Origin: Solirubrobacterales bacterium
GTDB lineage: Bacteria; Actinomycetota; Thermoleophilia; Solirubrobacterales; Thermoleophilaceae
NCBI GenBank assembly: GCA_012718975.1
Contig: JAAYBF010000040.1
Coordinates: 1-53,245, forward strand
Reading direction: 5' to 3'
Length of the DNA stretch: 53,245 nt
Shown here: piece by piece, positions 40,473-48,575 of the stretch
Layout of the letters: each line of letters starts with the position of its first letter
How positions within the stretch are numbered: the stretch's first letter is position 1
The notes under the pieces: generated by a model
What the model saw: only the letters and a program-made list of their open reading frames with translations
Database searches by the model: none
What the model was told of the DNA's origin: nothing
Position numbers and translations under genes: made by a program

Positions 40473-41882
40473 CTAGCGGTCCACGCAGGCGTAGCAGAGC
40501 TCGAAGCTCTTGTTGATCAGCGGAAACTCGGGCAGCAGCTCGCCGATCGCCGCGTGGGCGAGCAGCTGCCAGTTGGCGTAGGAACCGGTCCGCAGCCACA
40601 GCCGCGCGATCCGGTCGCCGGCGAGCCTGACCGCGCAGACCGTCTCGCCGCGCGGCCCCTCGACGCGCGCCAGCCCGATGCCCGACCCCACGGCCGTGGG
40701 CGTCGCGGCGCCCGGTCCGAGCCGGCCGTCGAGCAGGGCCGCCAGCAGGCCGGCGGTCTGCTCGACCTCCCGTGCGCGCTGCTCCACGCGCGCGGCCACG
40801 TCGCCGGCCCCGCCGGGGACGAGGATCGGGCGGAAGCCGCCGTAGGCGAGCCGCGGGCTGTCGCCGCGCGCGTCGCGCGCCACCCCCGCCGCGCGGGCCG
40901 CCGGTCCGACGCCGCCGAGCCGCTCGACCGCGTCGCGGTCGGCGACCCCCACGCCGACCAGCCGCTCGCGCAGCGACGGGGTGAAGCGCAGCTCCCGCCA
41001 GGCCGCGCGGTGCTCGGCGACGATCGCGTCGACTTCCGCCCGCGCGGCGCGCGCCGTCGCCGCGTCCACCGCGACCGTGCCCCCGCCGACCGCGACGGCT
41101 CCGAACAGGAAACGGTGCCCGGCGATCCGTGCGCAGAGCCGGTGGACGCGCTCCTTCAGCACCGCGTAGAGCGAGGCACCCGGCGCGAAGCCGACGCCCG
41201 CGCAGACCGCCCCGACGTCGTTGAGGTGGTTGTAGAGGCGCTCCAGCTCGATCAGCACGACGCGCGCGCGGCGCAGCTCGGCGTCGGGCTCCAGCCCGCG
41301 CGCCTGCTCGACGGCGAGCGCGGCCGCGACGCCGTTGGCGACCGTGCATGCGCCGCAGGCCCCGCCGGCCAGCCGCGCCGCGTCCGCCGCCGGGCGGCCG
41401 ACGGCCGCCGCCTCGATCCCGCGCCGCTTGTAGAACAGCCGCACGTCGAGATGGAGGATGCGCTCGCCGACGACGTGGAAGCGAAAGTGGCCGGACTCGA
41501 TCACCCCGGCGTGGATCGGGCCGACCGCGACCTGGTGGACGTCGCGGCCGGCGACGCGCGCCGCCCAGGCGTCGACGGGGCTCGGGTGGTCGACCAGCGG
41601 CCGCAGCGGGACGTGGCCGACGAAGCGCACCCCATGGACGTCGTGGGCCTCGCGCTCGTCCCAGCCGACCGCCGGCGCGAGCTCCACGACGGAGTCGACG
41701 ATGCCGCCGCGCGGCTCGGTGAGCAGCAGCCGGTCGCCGTCCGGCGCGGCGACTGCGGCGCCGAGGGCGCCGGTCGGTCCGGAGCCGTCGGCGAACAGCC
41801 CGCATAGCCGCCCGCCGTCAGCGATCGCGGCGGCACAGGTCTCGCGCCAGCGTGCCGGCGCCACGCGCACGACAGGCGTCAC
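40473..41882 (-). CDS. Group 4 [NiFe]-hydrogenase-like large subunit (HyfG/HycE)
   Basis: A 469-aa fusion of a NuoC-like N-terminus (residues about 1-110, EREAHDVHGVRFVGH) and a NuoD/HycE-like large subunit. Both Ni-binding Cys pairs are present: Cys176/Cys179 in GGACGACTVANG and Cys463/Cys466 in ELCYACVDR. The L1 motif lacks the usual Arg and His, and the L2 motif has ELC instead of DPC. The protein ends three residues after the last Cys, exactly where HycE is cut by its maturation protease. GTG 41882 overlaps the previous gene by 4 nt. Whether it binds nickel is unproven. Confidence 0.85.
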   Translation of the reverse strand: MTPVVRVAPARWRETCAAAIADGGRLCGLFADGSGPTGALGAAVAAPDGDRLLLTEPRGGIVDSVVELAPAVGWDEREAHDVHGVRFVGHVPLRPLVDHPSPVDAWAARVAGRDVHQVAVGPIHAGVIESGHFRFHVVGERILHLDVRLFYKRRGIEAAAVGRPAADAARLAGGACGACTVANGVAAALAVEQARGLEPDAELRRARVVLIELERLYNHLNDVGAVCAGVGFAPGASLYAVLKERVHRLCARIAGHRFLFGAVAVGGGTVAVDAATARAARAEVDAIVAEHRAAWRELRFTPSLRERLVGVGVADRDAVERLGGVGPAARAAGVARDARGDSPRLAYGGFRPILVPGGAGDVAARVEQRAREVEQTAGLLAALLDGRLGPGAATPTAVGSGIGLARVEGPRGETVCAVRLAGDRIARLWLRTGSYANWQLLAHAAIGELLPEFPLINKSFELCYACVDR

Positions 41883-43342
41883 CCGATCCCCGCCATCGCG
41901 TCGTGGACCAGCTCGGACCCCGGCAACAGCAGCGCCGCGACCGCGACCGCGACCATCCCCGCGACCGTCGCCCCGGTGAGCCGCAGCGTCCAGCCGGCGC
42001 TGCGCCGGGCGCTCCCCGCCCGGCCGCGCGACTCGCCGGCGACCGCCTCGACGGCCGCGTGGGCGACGCCGAGGAACCCGAGCGCCAGCAGCCCCGCCGC
42101 GACGACCGTCACGGCCGGCTCGCCCGCGGCCAGCCCGCCGGCGAGCACCAGCAGCTCGCTGACGAACAGCGGCGACGGCGGCAACCCGCTGAGCGCGCCG
42201 AGACTGACGCCGACCGCGCCGGCGGTCGCCGGGCTCGTCCGCGCCAGGCCGCGCGCCGGTCGCCGCGCGGCCGCCGGGTCGTGGCGCAACAACGGCACCG
42301 CGGCGCAGAACCCGAGCGACTTCGCCAGCGCGTGGCCGGCGACGTGGGCGATCACCCCGGCGATCGCCAACGGCGTGCCGAAGCCGATTCCGAGCGCGAT
42401 GACGCCCATGTGCTCGAGGCTCGAGTAGGCGAGCAACCGCTTGTAGGCCAGCGGCCGCCAGAGGAAGGGGACGGCCACCGCCAGCGACGCGAGGCCGAAG
42501 GCGATCAGGATCCCGCCGCCGAGGCCGGGCGGCAGTCCCGGCTCGAGCGCCGTCGCGGCCCGCCAGGCGACCAGCGCGACCACCGGCAGCAGGGCCGCCG
42601 AGAGCAGCGCGCTGACCGCCGGCGGAGCCTCGCTGTGGGCGTCGGGGAGCCAGTTGTGAACCGGCGCCCAGCCTGCCTTCGCGGCGAGTCCCGCGGCGAT
42701 CAGGACGAACGCCGTCAAGGCCTGCTCGGGCGGGAGGCCGGCCGCCGCGGCGTGGATCGCCGCGTAGTCGAGCGCGGCCAGGCCGCCGCCGGCCGCGTCG
42801 GCGAGCACGACGATCCCCAGTAGCGCGAACGCGAGCCCGAACGTAGTGAGGACGAGGTACTTCCAGCCCGCCTCCAGCGCCCGCGCGGAACCGCTGAAGG
42901 CGACGAGCACCGCCGACGCGGCGGTCGTGGCCTCGACCAGCAGCCAGGCGACGGCGAGGTTGCCGACCAGCGGGACCGCGAGCAGTGCCGCCCAGAACAG
43001 GTGCAGCGCCAGGTAGTAGCGCCGCCGCGCCGCCCCGGCCCGGAACAGGCCGCGTCCCGTCCCGGCGAGCTGGAGCGGGGAGGCGAGCGCCGCGACCAGG
43101 CCGACCACGGCGACCGTCAGCAGCAGCACCGCCCCGGCGCCGTCGAGCAGCAGCCAGCCGCCGCGCACGGGCGCCGCCGGATCGGCGAGCCCGGCAACCG
43201 CGACCGCGGCGGCGAGCGCCGCTGTCGCGCACGCCGCCGCCCGGTTGGCGCGGTCGACCACACGCGGACGGCGCGGGAGCTGCGTCGCGACGGCGCCGGC
43301 GAGCGCCAGCGCGGGGACGGCGGCGAGCGCGGCCTCAGTCAC
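41879..43342 (-). CDS. Hydrogenase-4-like membrane subunit HyfF (antiporter-like)
   Basis: A 487-aa protein with about 13 membrane segments. The proton-translocation family core is present: LAAKAGWAPVHNWLPDAHSEAPPAVSALLS (conserved Lys and His) and KRLLAYSSLEHMGVI. The glutamate expected in helix 5 is in WLLVEATTAASA. It is shorter than NuoL and matches HyfF/HycQ. GTG 43342 overlaps hyfE by 8 nt. Ion specificity (H+ or Na+) is not resolved. Confidence 0.87.
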   Translation of the reverse strand: MTEAALAAVPALALAGAVATQLPRRPRVVDRANRAAACATAALAAAVAVAGLADPAAPVRGGWLLLDGAGAVLLLTVAVVGLVAALASPLQLAGTGRGLFRAGAARRRYYLALHLFWAALLAVPLVGNLAVAWLLVEATTAASAVLVAFSGSARALEAGWKYLVLTTFGLAFALLGIVVLADAAGGGLAALDYAAIHAAAAGLPPEQALTAFVLIAAGLAAKAGWAPVHNWLPDAHSEAPPAVSALLSAALLPVVALVAWRAATALEPGLPPGLGGGILIAFGLASLAVAVPFLWRPLAYKRLLAYSSLEHMGVIALGIGFGTPLAIAGVIAHVAGHALAKSLGFCAAVPLLRHDPAAARRPARGLARTSPATAGAVGVSLGALSGLPPSPLFVSELLVLAGGLAAGEPAVTVVAAGLLALGFLGVAHAAVEAVAGESRGRAGSARRSAGWTLRLTGATVAGMVAVAVAALLLPGSELVHDAMAGIG

Positions 43343-43949
43343 GCAGCCCCCTCAGCAGGCGCGTGTCGGCACTGCCGTGGTGGGCGTGCAGCCGGGCGCC
43401 GAAGACCGCCGCGACCGCCACGACGAGCGTCAGGTCGACCGCGATCCCCAGCTCGACGACCGGCGGGACGCCGCCGTGGGCGCCGAGCGCCGCCAGGTAG
43501 ACGCCGCTCTCGGCGACGACGAAGCCGAGCGCCTGGTGCACGGCGCCGCCGCGCAGGACGGCCGTCGCCGCACCCAGGAAGACCAGCGCGACGGCGGCAC
43601 TGCCCGCGGCCGGCGGTTCGACCCCCAGCGCCGGAGCGAGCGCCGCCGCCCCGCCGGCCACCGCGAGCGCGACCGCGGTCCGGCCGAGCGCGGTCCCCTC
43701 GCCGACGGCCGGAACCGGCTCGCGTGTACGCGAGATCGCGGCGCCGAGCACCACCGGCAGCAGGACCGCGCGGACGACGAGCACGGCACCCGCGACAGCC
43801 AGGGCGGTCGAGTCGCCCCAGCCGTGGACGAGCGCGGCGCCGCCCAGCACCGCCGCCTGGATCGCGACCAGCGCGACGGCCTGGGTCCGGCGCCGCGCCG
43901 CTGCGGCCGCGACGCCGAGCGTGACCAGGATCCAGGCGATCGCGGTCAC
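43335..43949 (-). CDS. Hydrogenase-4-like membrane subunit HyfE
   Basis: A 204-aa protein with about six membrane segments; FVVAESGVYLAALGAHGGVPPVVELGIAVDLTLVV is the conserved NuoK-like C-terminal region of HyfE/HycP. The Glu residues in AESG and VELG correspond to NuoK membrane glutamates. GTG 43949 overlaps the preceding stop as GTGA. HyfE occurs in Hyf-type and not in Nuo-type complexes, which helps to classify the operon. Confidence 0.83.
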   Translation of the reverse strand: MTAIAWILVTLGVAAAAARRRTQAVALVAIQAAVLGGAALVHGWGDSTALAVAGAVLVVRAVLLPVVLGAAISRTREPVPAVGEGTALGRTAVALAVAGGAAALAPALGVEPPAAGSAAVALVFLGAATAVLRGGAVHQALGFVVAESGVYLAALGAHGGVPPVVELGIAVDLTLVVAVAAVFGARLHAHHGSADTRLLRGLRD

Positions 43950-44875
43950 GGCGCGCCCCCGATCGCACGCAGCACCACCGCGACGGCGCAGACGGCGACC
44001 CCGGCGCCGACCCAGCGCGGCACGCGCAGCAGGCGCATCTTCGCCTGCGCCGTCTCCGAGACGGCGAGCGCGACGACCGCGACCGCGACCAGGCCCGCGA
44101 GCGCGGCGACGCGCCCGGCCCACGGACCGCCGACCGGCGCGAACAGCGCCACCCCGAGCACGATCGCGACCCACTGGCGCACGGCGGCCGTCCACTGCAG
44201 CAGCGCAAGCTCGCGACCCGCGTACTCGAGCAGCGGCCCCTCGTGGATCATCGTCAGCTCGAGGTGGGTGTCGGGGTTGTCGTACGGACGGCGGCCGGAC
44301 TCGGCGACCGCGACGAGCGCGAAGGCGAGCGCCGCCAGCCACTGCTCGGGCGCGGACAGGAGCGGGCGCTCTGCCGTCGCGGCCGCGATCTCGCCGAGGT
44401 CGGTCGTGCCGGCGCCGACGGCCGCGATCGCGACGACCGCGAGCAGCAGCGCCTCCAGGTACGGCGCGAAGGCGAGGTCGCGCGCGGCGCCCATCAGCGC
44501 GAAGCCGCTGCCGGTGTCCCAGGCCGCCAGCGCGAGCGCCGCGCGGCCGAGCGCGAGCAGGCCGACGAGCAGGAGCGCGTCGCCGCCGAGGCCCCAGTCG
44601 GGCGCGACCGCGCCGACCGGCACCAGCAGGGCGGCGGCGAGCGTCGCCGCCGCCGCGAGCGGCGGCGCGACGGCGTAGACGGCGGTGCGCGGCACCGGGG
44701 CGACGCCGCTGCGCCGCCAGAGCCGCCGCAGCTCGCGGTAGGGCTGCAGCGGCGACGGGCCGCGCAGTCCCTGCAGCCGGCGCTCGACGGCACGCACCGC
44801 GCCGGGGATCAGCGGCGCGAGCGCGACCGCACCCGCGAGCTGGACGACGGCCGCGGCCGCGATGGTCGCGCTCAT
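43946..44875 (-). CDS. Hydrogenase-like membrane subunit HyfC/HycD (NuoH family)
   Basis: A 309-aa protein with eight membrane helices. GPSPLQPYRELRRLWRR and the conserved acidic loop AESGRRPYDNPDTHLELTMIHEGPLLEYAGRELAL are clear HycD/HyfC signatures (NuoH has AETNRAPFD here). It links the soluble module to the antiporter-like subunits. ATG 44875 overlaps the hyfB stop as ATGA. Confidence 0.9.
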   Translation of the reverse strand: MSATIAAAAVVQLAGAVALAPLIPGAVRAVERRLQGLRGPSPLQPYRELRRLWRRSGVAPVPRTAVYAVAPPLAAAATLAAALLVPVGAVAPDWGLGGDALLLVGLLALGRAALALAAWDTGSGFALMGAARDLAFAPYLEALLLAVVAIAAVGAGTTDLGEIAAATAERPLLSAPEQWLAALAFALVAVAESGRRPYDNPDTHLELTMIHEGPLLEYAGRELALLQWTAAVRQWVAIVLGVALFAPVGGPWAGRVAALAGLVAVAVVALAVSETAQAKMRLLRVPRWVGAGVAVCAVAVVLRAIGGAP

Positions 44876-46806
44876 CCCAGCGCCCCGATCCGGACCGCCG
44901 CCAGCAGCGCGGCGACGAGCGCCAGCAGGTAGCCGAGGTAGGCACGCAGCGATCCCGACTGGAGGCGGCGCGCCCGCCCTGCGGCGGCGAGCGCGGCGCC
45001 GAGCACCGGCGCGTAGAGCGCCCCGTCGAGCAGCCGCGCCTCGGTCGAGCGGTGCTCCACGCCGACCACGGTGCCGTCGCGCCCGGTCTCGACGAGCAGC
45101 TCGCGCCGGGGGCGCAGCGCGACCGCCGCGGTGAGCGTGAGCAGCTTCGCGAAGCCGCCCGCGGTCCAGGCGAGCCGCGGGTCGGCCGGCTGACCGCACG
45201 CCCAGGCGGGTGCCGGGGCCGCCCGCCCGCCGCGCGCCGCCAGCCAGGCGAGGACGGCGGTCGCGGCGACCAGCCAGAGGGCGAGCGCGGGGACCGGCAG
45301 GCCGCCGCTGTCGGGAAGCCCGAGACCGAGGCCGACGTCCGGTGCGCCGGACGGGCCGAGGCTCGCGAGCGCGCCGATCAGCGGCCCTGAGGCCAGCGCC
45401 AGCGCGACCGCCGCGACGGCAAGGCCGCCGACGGCCGCCCGGATCGCGGCCGGCGCCTCGCGGGCGGTCGCCGCCCCGGCGGAGCGCGGCTCGCCGAGCA
45501 GGGTCAGGCCGATCGCCTTGACGAAGGCGAGCAGCGCCAGCCCGGCGGTCGCGGCGAGCGTGACGACGGCCGCGGACACGGCCAACCCGAGCCACGGCGA
45601 GCCCGAGCCGGCGGCCCGCAGCAGCGCCTGGAGCGTCGCCCACTCCGCGACGAAGCCCGCGAGCGGCGGCACCGCCGCCAGCGTCAGCGCGCCGACGGCG
45701 AAAGCGCCGCCGGTCCACGGCAGCCGTCGCGCGAGGCCGCCGAGGCCGTCGAGCGCGAGCGTGCCGGCGCTGGCGGCGATCGCCCCCGAGCAGAGGAACA
45801 GCAGGCCCTTGGCAAGCGCGTGGCCGAGCAGCGCGAGCAGCGCCGCCGCGAGCGCGAGCGCCGCCGCGCCGTCGTCGCCGGCCGCGCGCAGGGCGAGCGC
45901 GGCAGCGAGCGCGACCGCGGCGACCCCGACGTTCTCGATCGTGCTGAAGGCCAGCAGCGTCTTGAGCTCCCGCGCGACAGCCGCCTGCAGCGCCCCGCCG
46001 AGCGCGGAGGCGAGGCCGGCGAGCGCGAGCGCGGCGACCGCCACCGGCGCCGGCTCGGTCCACTGGAAGAGCACGCGGATCAGCCCGTAGAGCGCGACCG
46101 CGACCATCGCGCCGGACATCAGCGCGGACAGGTGGGCCGGCGCGATCGGGTGGGCGCGCGGCAGCCAGGCGTGCAGCGGCACCAGGCCGGCCTTCGCCCC
46201 GAAGCCGACGAGCGCGGCGAGCGCGACCGCGAACCCCGCCGCACCGTCGAGCGGGGCGCCGCCGAGCGCGCCGACCTCGGCGAGCGCGAGCAGCGCCACC
46301 CATGCTCCGACGCCCGCGATATGGGTGATCGCCAGGTAGACGAAGATGGTGCGGCGGGCGGCGGCGTCGGAGCGGGCGACGAGGATCGCGATCGCCGGCA
46401 CGAGCGTCATCAGCTCCCACGCCGCGAGCAGCGTGAGGGCGTCGCGGGCGGCGACGACGGCGGCGAGGGCGAGCACGAAGGCCCCGGTCAGCGCCGCGAC
46501 GGCGGCGCCGCGCCGGCCCGCGGGGAGCAGGTCGGCCGCGGCGGCGCAGGCCGGCGCCGCGACCGCCGCGATCAGGGCGAGGAAGACGCCGCCGAGGCCG
46601 TCGATCCCGAGCGCCGGGCTGAGGTCGGAGCGGAAGCCTGCCCCGACGGCGGGCGCGCCGAGCGCCACGGCGGCGCCGGCGGCGCCGAGCAGCGCGGCTC
46701 CGACGGCCTGCAGCGCCAGCCCGGCGCGGGGCCGCAGGGCGGCCGCGATCGCGCCCGCGAGCAGCGCCGCGGCGCCCGCCCAGGCGAGGGCCGGTACCGC
46801 GCTCAA
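44872..46806 (-). CDS. Hydrogenase-4-like membrane subunit HyfB (NuoL/M family)
   Basis: About 644 aa with about 15 membrane segments. The antiporter core is FGAKAGLVPLHAWLPRAHPIAPAHLSALMSG and ELKTLLAFSTIENVGVAAV, with the helix-5 glutamate in LLAAWELMTLVPA. It is the first subunit gene of the operon. I place the start at TTG 46806, which forms a TTGA overlap with a short upstream ORF; the frame stays open to GTG 46893 but that would cross the promoter and palindrome. The start is therefore the least certain part. Confidence 0.85.
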   Translation of the reverse strand: MSAVPALAWAGAAALLAGAIAAALRPRAGLALQAVGAALLGAAGAAVALGAPAVGAGFRSDLSPALGIDGLGGVFLALIAAVAAPACAAAADLLPAGRRGAAVAALTGAFVLALAAVVAARDALTLLAAWELMTLVPAIAILVARSDAAARRTIFVYLAITHIAGVGAWVALLALAEVGALGGAPLDGAAGFAVALAALVGFGAKAGLVPLHAWLPRAHPIAPAHLSALMSGAMVAVALYGLIRVLFQWTEPAPVAVAALALAGLASALGGALQAAVARELKTLLAFSTIENVGVAAVALAAALALRAAGDDGAAALALAAALLALLGHALAKGLLFLCSGAIAASAGTLALDGLGGLARRLPWTGGAFAVGALTLAAVPPLAGFVAEWATLQALLRAAGSGSPWLGLAVSAAVVTLAATAGLALLAFVKAIGLTLLGEPRSAGAATAREAPAAIRAAVGGLAVAAVALALASGPLIGALASLGPSGAPDVGLGLGLPDSGGLPVPALALWLVAATAVLAWLAARGGRAAPAPAWACGQPADPRLAWTAGGFAKLLTLTAAVALRPRRELLVETGRDGTVVGVEHRSTEARLLDGALYAPVLGAALAAAGRARRLQSGSLRAYLGYLLALVAALLAAVRIGALG

Positions 46807-46838
46807 CGGCGGTGCACGCGCGAACGAGGGGAGGACAT
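46803..46838 (-). CDS. Short leaderless upstream ORF coupled to hyfB
   Basis: ATG 46838 lies 9 nt after the TAGACT hexamer and encodes MSSPRSRVHRR. Its TGA (46805-46803) overlaps the TTG start of hyfB as TTGA. Small size means this is a hypothesis, but the overlap pattern equals that between the other operon genes, and it would explain how a TTG start without a Shine-Dalgarno is translated. Confidence 0.4.
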   Translation of the reverse strand: MSSPRSRVHRR

Positions 46839-46847
46839 CGAGCAGCA

Positions 46848-46871
46848 AGTCTACAAATCTTCGAAGATTTG
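46848..46871 (-). promoter_or_regulatory. 18-bp perfect palindrome and -10 hexamer of the hydrogenase-like operon
   Basis: CAAATCTTCGAAGATTTG (46854-46871) is a perfect 18-bp palindrome, strikingly AT-rich for this region. TAGACT (46853-46848 on the minus strand), matching the -10 pattern used by other genes here, abuts it directly. A dimeric regulator bound there would occlude the -35 and spacer region. The ArsR protein encoded at the operon end is the best candidate. Confidence 0.8.
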
Positions 46872-46917
46872 AAGGTCTTAGCCATCGTGGCACTCAGGGC
46901 GGTCCCGGCCCCGAGCG

Positions 46918-47574
46918 TCAGTCGGCGGCCGCGGCCTTCGGCTGAGGCGGTGGGCGCAGGATCAGCCACGACAGCCACGCGGCGACGGCGAACAGCGGCG
47001 CGCCCATCGCCACGCGCGCTACGCCGAGCGCGACCACCGCGCCCGCCAGGTAGAGCGGCAGCTGGACGATCAGCCGCAGCACGAACATCGCCACCCAGAT
47101 CCAACTCGCCCGCGCGTAGGCGCGAACCTGCTCGGGATCGCTGCGCCAGGCCATCCCCTGCCCGGTGACCGCGCCGACGATCACCCCGAGCAGCGGCCAG
47201 CCGACGAGGATCGAGACGAGGTACGCGAGCGCGTAGCCGGCGTTGAGCAGCAGGCCCGGCAGGAAGAAGTCCTCCGCGCGGCCGGTCCGCGAGACGATGA
47301 ACGCCGCGAGCGCCACCCCGGCGAGCCCGGACAGCGCGTAGCGCAGAGTCTGGCGGCGCGCGATGCGGGCGATCGCGAGCGCGACGCCGATGCCCAGCGC
47401 GACCGCCGCCGACAGGCGCGAGTCCTGGCCCGAAGCCGTGTAGGCGGTGACGAACGCGACCGCCGGCAGGCCGGACTCCACGATGCCGAGCCGCCCGCCG
47501 AGCGACTCGGCGATCGTCGCCGCTCCGACCGGCCCTCCGGCCAGGCCCCTCCCGCGCTCGGCATCTTCGCTCAC
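46918..47574 (-). CDS. DUF3159 family membrane protein
   Basis: A 218-aa protein with about six membrane helices. SLGGRLGIVESGLPAVAFVTAYTASGQD, FIVSRTGRAEDFFLPGLLLNAGYALAYLVSILVGWPLLG and ASWIWVAMFVLRLIVQLPLYLAG fit DUF3159, an actinobacterial family of unknown role. GTG 47574 is divergent from the hydrolase gene at 47616. It is separated from the hydrogenase-like operon by the operator region, so it is probably independent, although read-through into the operon is possible. Confidence 0.82.
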   Translation of the reverse strand: MSEDAERGRGLAGGPVGAATIAESLGGRLGIVESGLPAVAFVTAYTASGQDSRLSAAVALGIGVALAIARIARRQTLRYALSGLAGVALAAFIVSRTGRAEDFFLPGLLLNAGYALAYLVSILVGWPLLGVIVGAVTGQGMAWRSDPEQVRAYARASWIWVAMFVLRLIVQLPLYLAGAVVALGVARVAMGAPLFAVAAWLSWLILRPPPQPKAAAAD

Positions 47575-47615
47575 CCCGCCATCCTCGCAGCGCGCGGCAT
47601 GGTTTGATGGCACCG

Positions 47616-48503
47616 ATGGCGGAGGCGGGATACGAAGAGGGCAGCTTCGCGGGAGCGGGCGGCGTCGAGATCCACTGGCGCGCCTGGCTGCCGGACGGGC
47701 CGGCGCGGGCGGTCGTGCTGATCGCCCACGGAGCCGCCGAGCACTCGGGGCGCTACGACTGGGTCGCCGGCCAGCTGGTCGCGCGCGGGCTCGCGGTCCT
47801 CGCGCTCGACCACCGCGGCCACGGCCGCTCCGGCGGCCCGCGGGCCTACGTCGACCGCGTCGACAACGCGGTCGCCGACCTCCACTCCCTCGCCCGCCTC
47901 GCCGCGGTTCGCGAGCCCGGCGCGCCCCGTTTCCTGCTCGGCCACAGCATGGGCGGCATGGTCGCGCTCGCCTACGCGCTGCGCCACCAGGACGAGTTGG
48001 CCGGGCTGGTCCTCTCGGCGCCGCTCGCCGCGCTGTCGGTCCCCGCCCCGGCCCGCCTGGCGGCACGCGCGCTCGGAGCCGTCGCCCCCCGCCTGCCGCT
48101 GACCAAGATCGACGGGACCACCGTCAGCCGCGACCCCGCGGTCGTCGCCGCCTACGACGCCGACCCGCTCAACCACCGCGGCGCGCTGCCCGCCCGGACG
48201 GTCGCCGAGATGCTCGCCACCGTCGCCGCGTTGCCGGACCGCCTGCCCGAGCTGCGGCTGCCGCTGCTGACCGTCTACGGCACCGGCGACCGGCTCGTCG
48301 ACCCGGCCGCGAGCCTGCTCGTCGACGAGCGCGCCGGCAGCGCCGACAAGACCCTGATCGCCTACGACGGCCTCTACCACGAGGTGCTCAACGAGCCTGA
48401 GCGCGAGCGCGTGGTCGGCGCGATCGCCGACTGGATCGACGCCCGCGCCACTGGTCGCGCCACCGAGCCGCTCGGTGGCCACGCGGGCTCGCCGTCGGGT
48501 TAG
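47616..48503 (+). CDS. Alpha/beta hydrolase, monoacylglycerol lipase-like
   Basis: A 295-aa serine hydrolase. IAHGAAEHSGRYDWVAGQL and DHRGHGRSGG at the N-terminus, nucleophile elbow LLGHSMGGMVA, Asp in YGTGDRLVDP and His in GLYHEVLNEP complete the triad. This is the MGLL/PldB pattern that hydrolyses monoacylglycerols or lysophospholipids. ATG 47616 lies 7 nt after TTTGAT (47603-47608). The acyl-CoA synthetase downstream would activate released fatty acids. Its stop codon TAG doubles as the start of a TAGACT hexamer. Confidence 0.86.
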   Translation: MAEAGYEEGSFAGAGGVEIHWRAWLPDGPARAVVLIAHGAAEHSGRYDWVAGQLVARGLAVLALDHRGHGRSGGPRAYVDRVDNAVADLHSLARLAAVREPGAPRFLLGHSMGGMVALAYALRHQDELAGLVLSAPLAALSVPAPARLAARALGAVAPRLPLTKIDGTTVSRDPAVVAAYDADPLNHRGALPARTVAEMLATVAALPDRLPELRLPLLTVYGTGDRLVDPAASLLVDERAGSADKTLIAYDGLYHEVLNEPERERVVGAIADWIDARATGRATEPLGGHAGSPSG

Positions 48504-48513
48504 ACTGGACCCG

Positions 48514-48555
48514 ATGACCTTGGGCGGGGGCCTGCGGGGTCCCCGTGCACCCTGA
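48514..48555 (+). CDS. Short leaderless upstream ORF before the acyl-CoA synthetase
   Basis: ATG 48514 is 7 nt after TAGACT (48501-48506) and encodes MTLGGGLRGPRAP, ending TGA at 48553-48555, 20 nt before the synthetase GTG. A second tiny ORF (48556-48588) starts directly after and runs across the Shine-Dalgarno. Either may be a leader peptide; alternatively TAGACT simply starts an untranslated leader. Confidence 0.35.
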   Translation: MTLGGGLRGPRAP

Positions 48556-48575
48556 ATGCAGTCGAGGAGGACTTG

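Noticed and set aside
40473-43232. A 919-codon frame extending the hydrogenase-like large subunit upstream
   Set aside because: Codons above 41882 overlap hyfF in another frame and read as Arg/Ala-rich noise; GTG 41882 has a 4-nt overlap typical of the operon.
39937-46806. Operon as ordinary respiratory complex I (nuo)
   Set aside because: HyfE is present, the large subunit retains CxxC pairs, the small subunit has CNAC spacing, and NuoE/F/G/I/J/K are missing.
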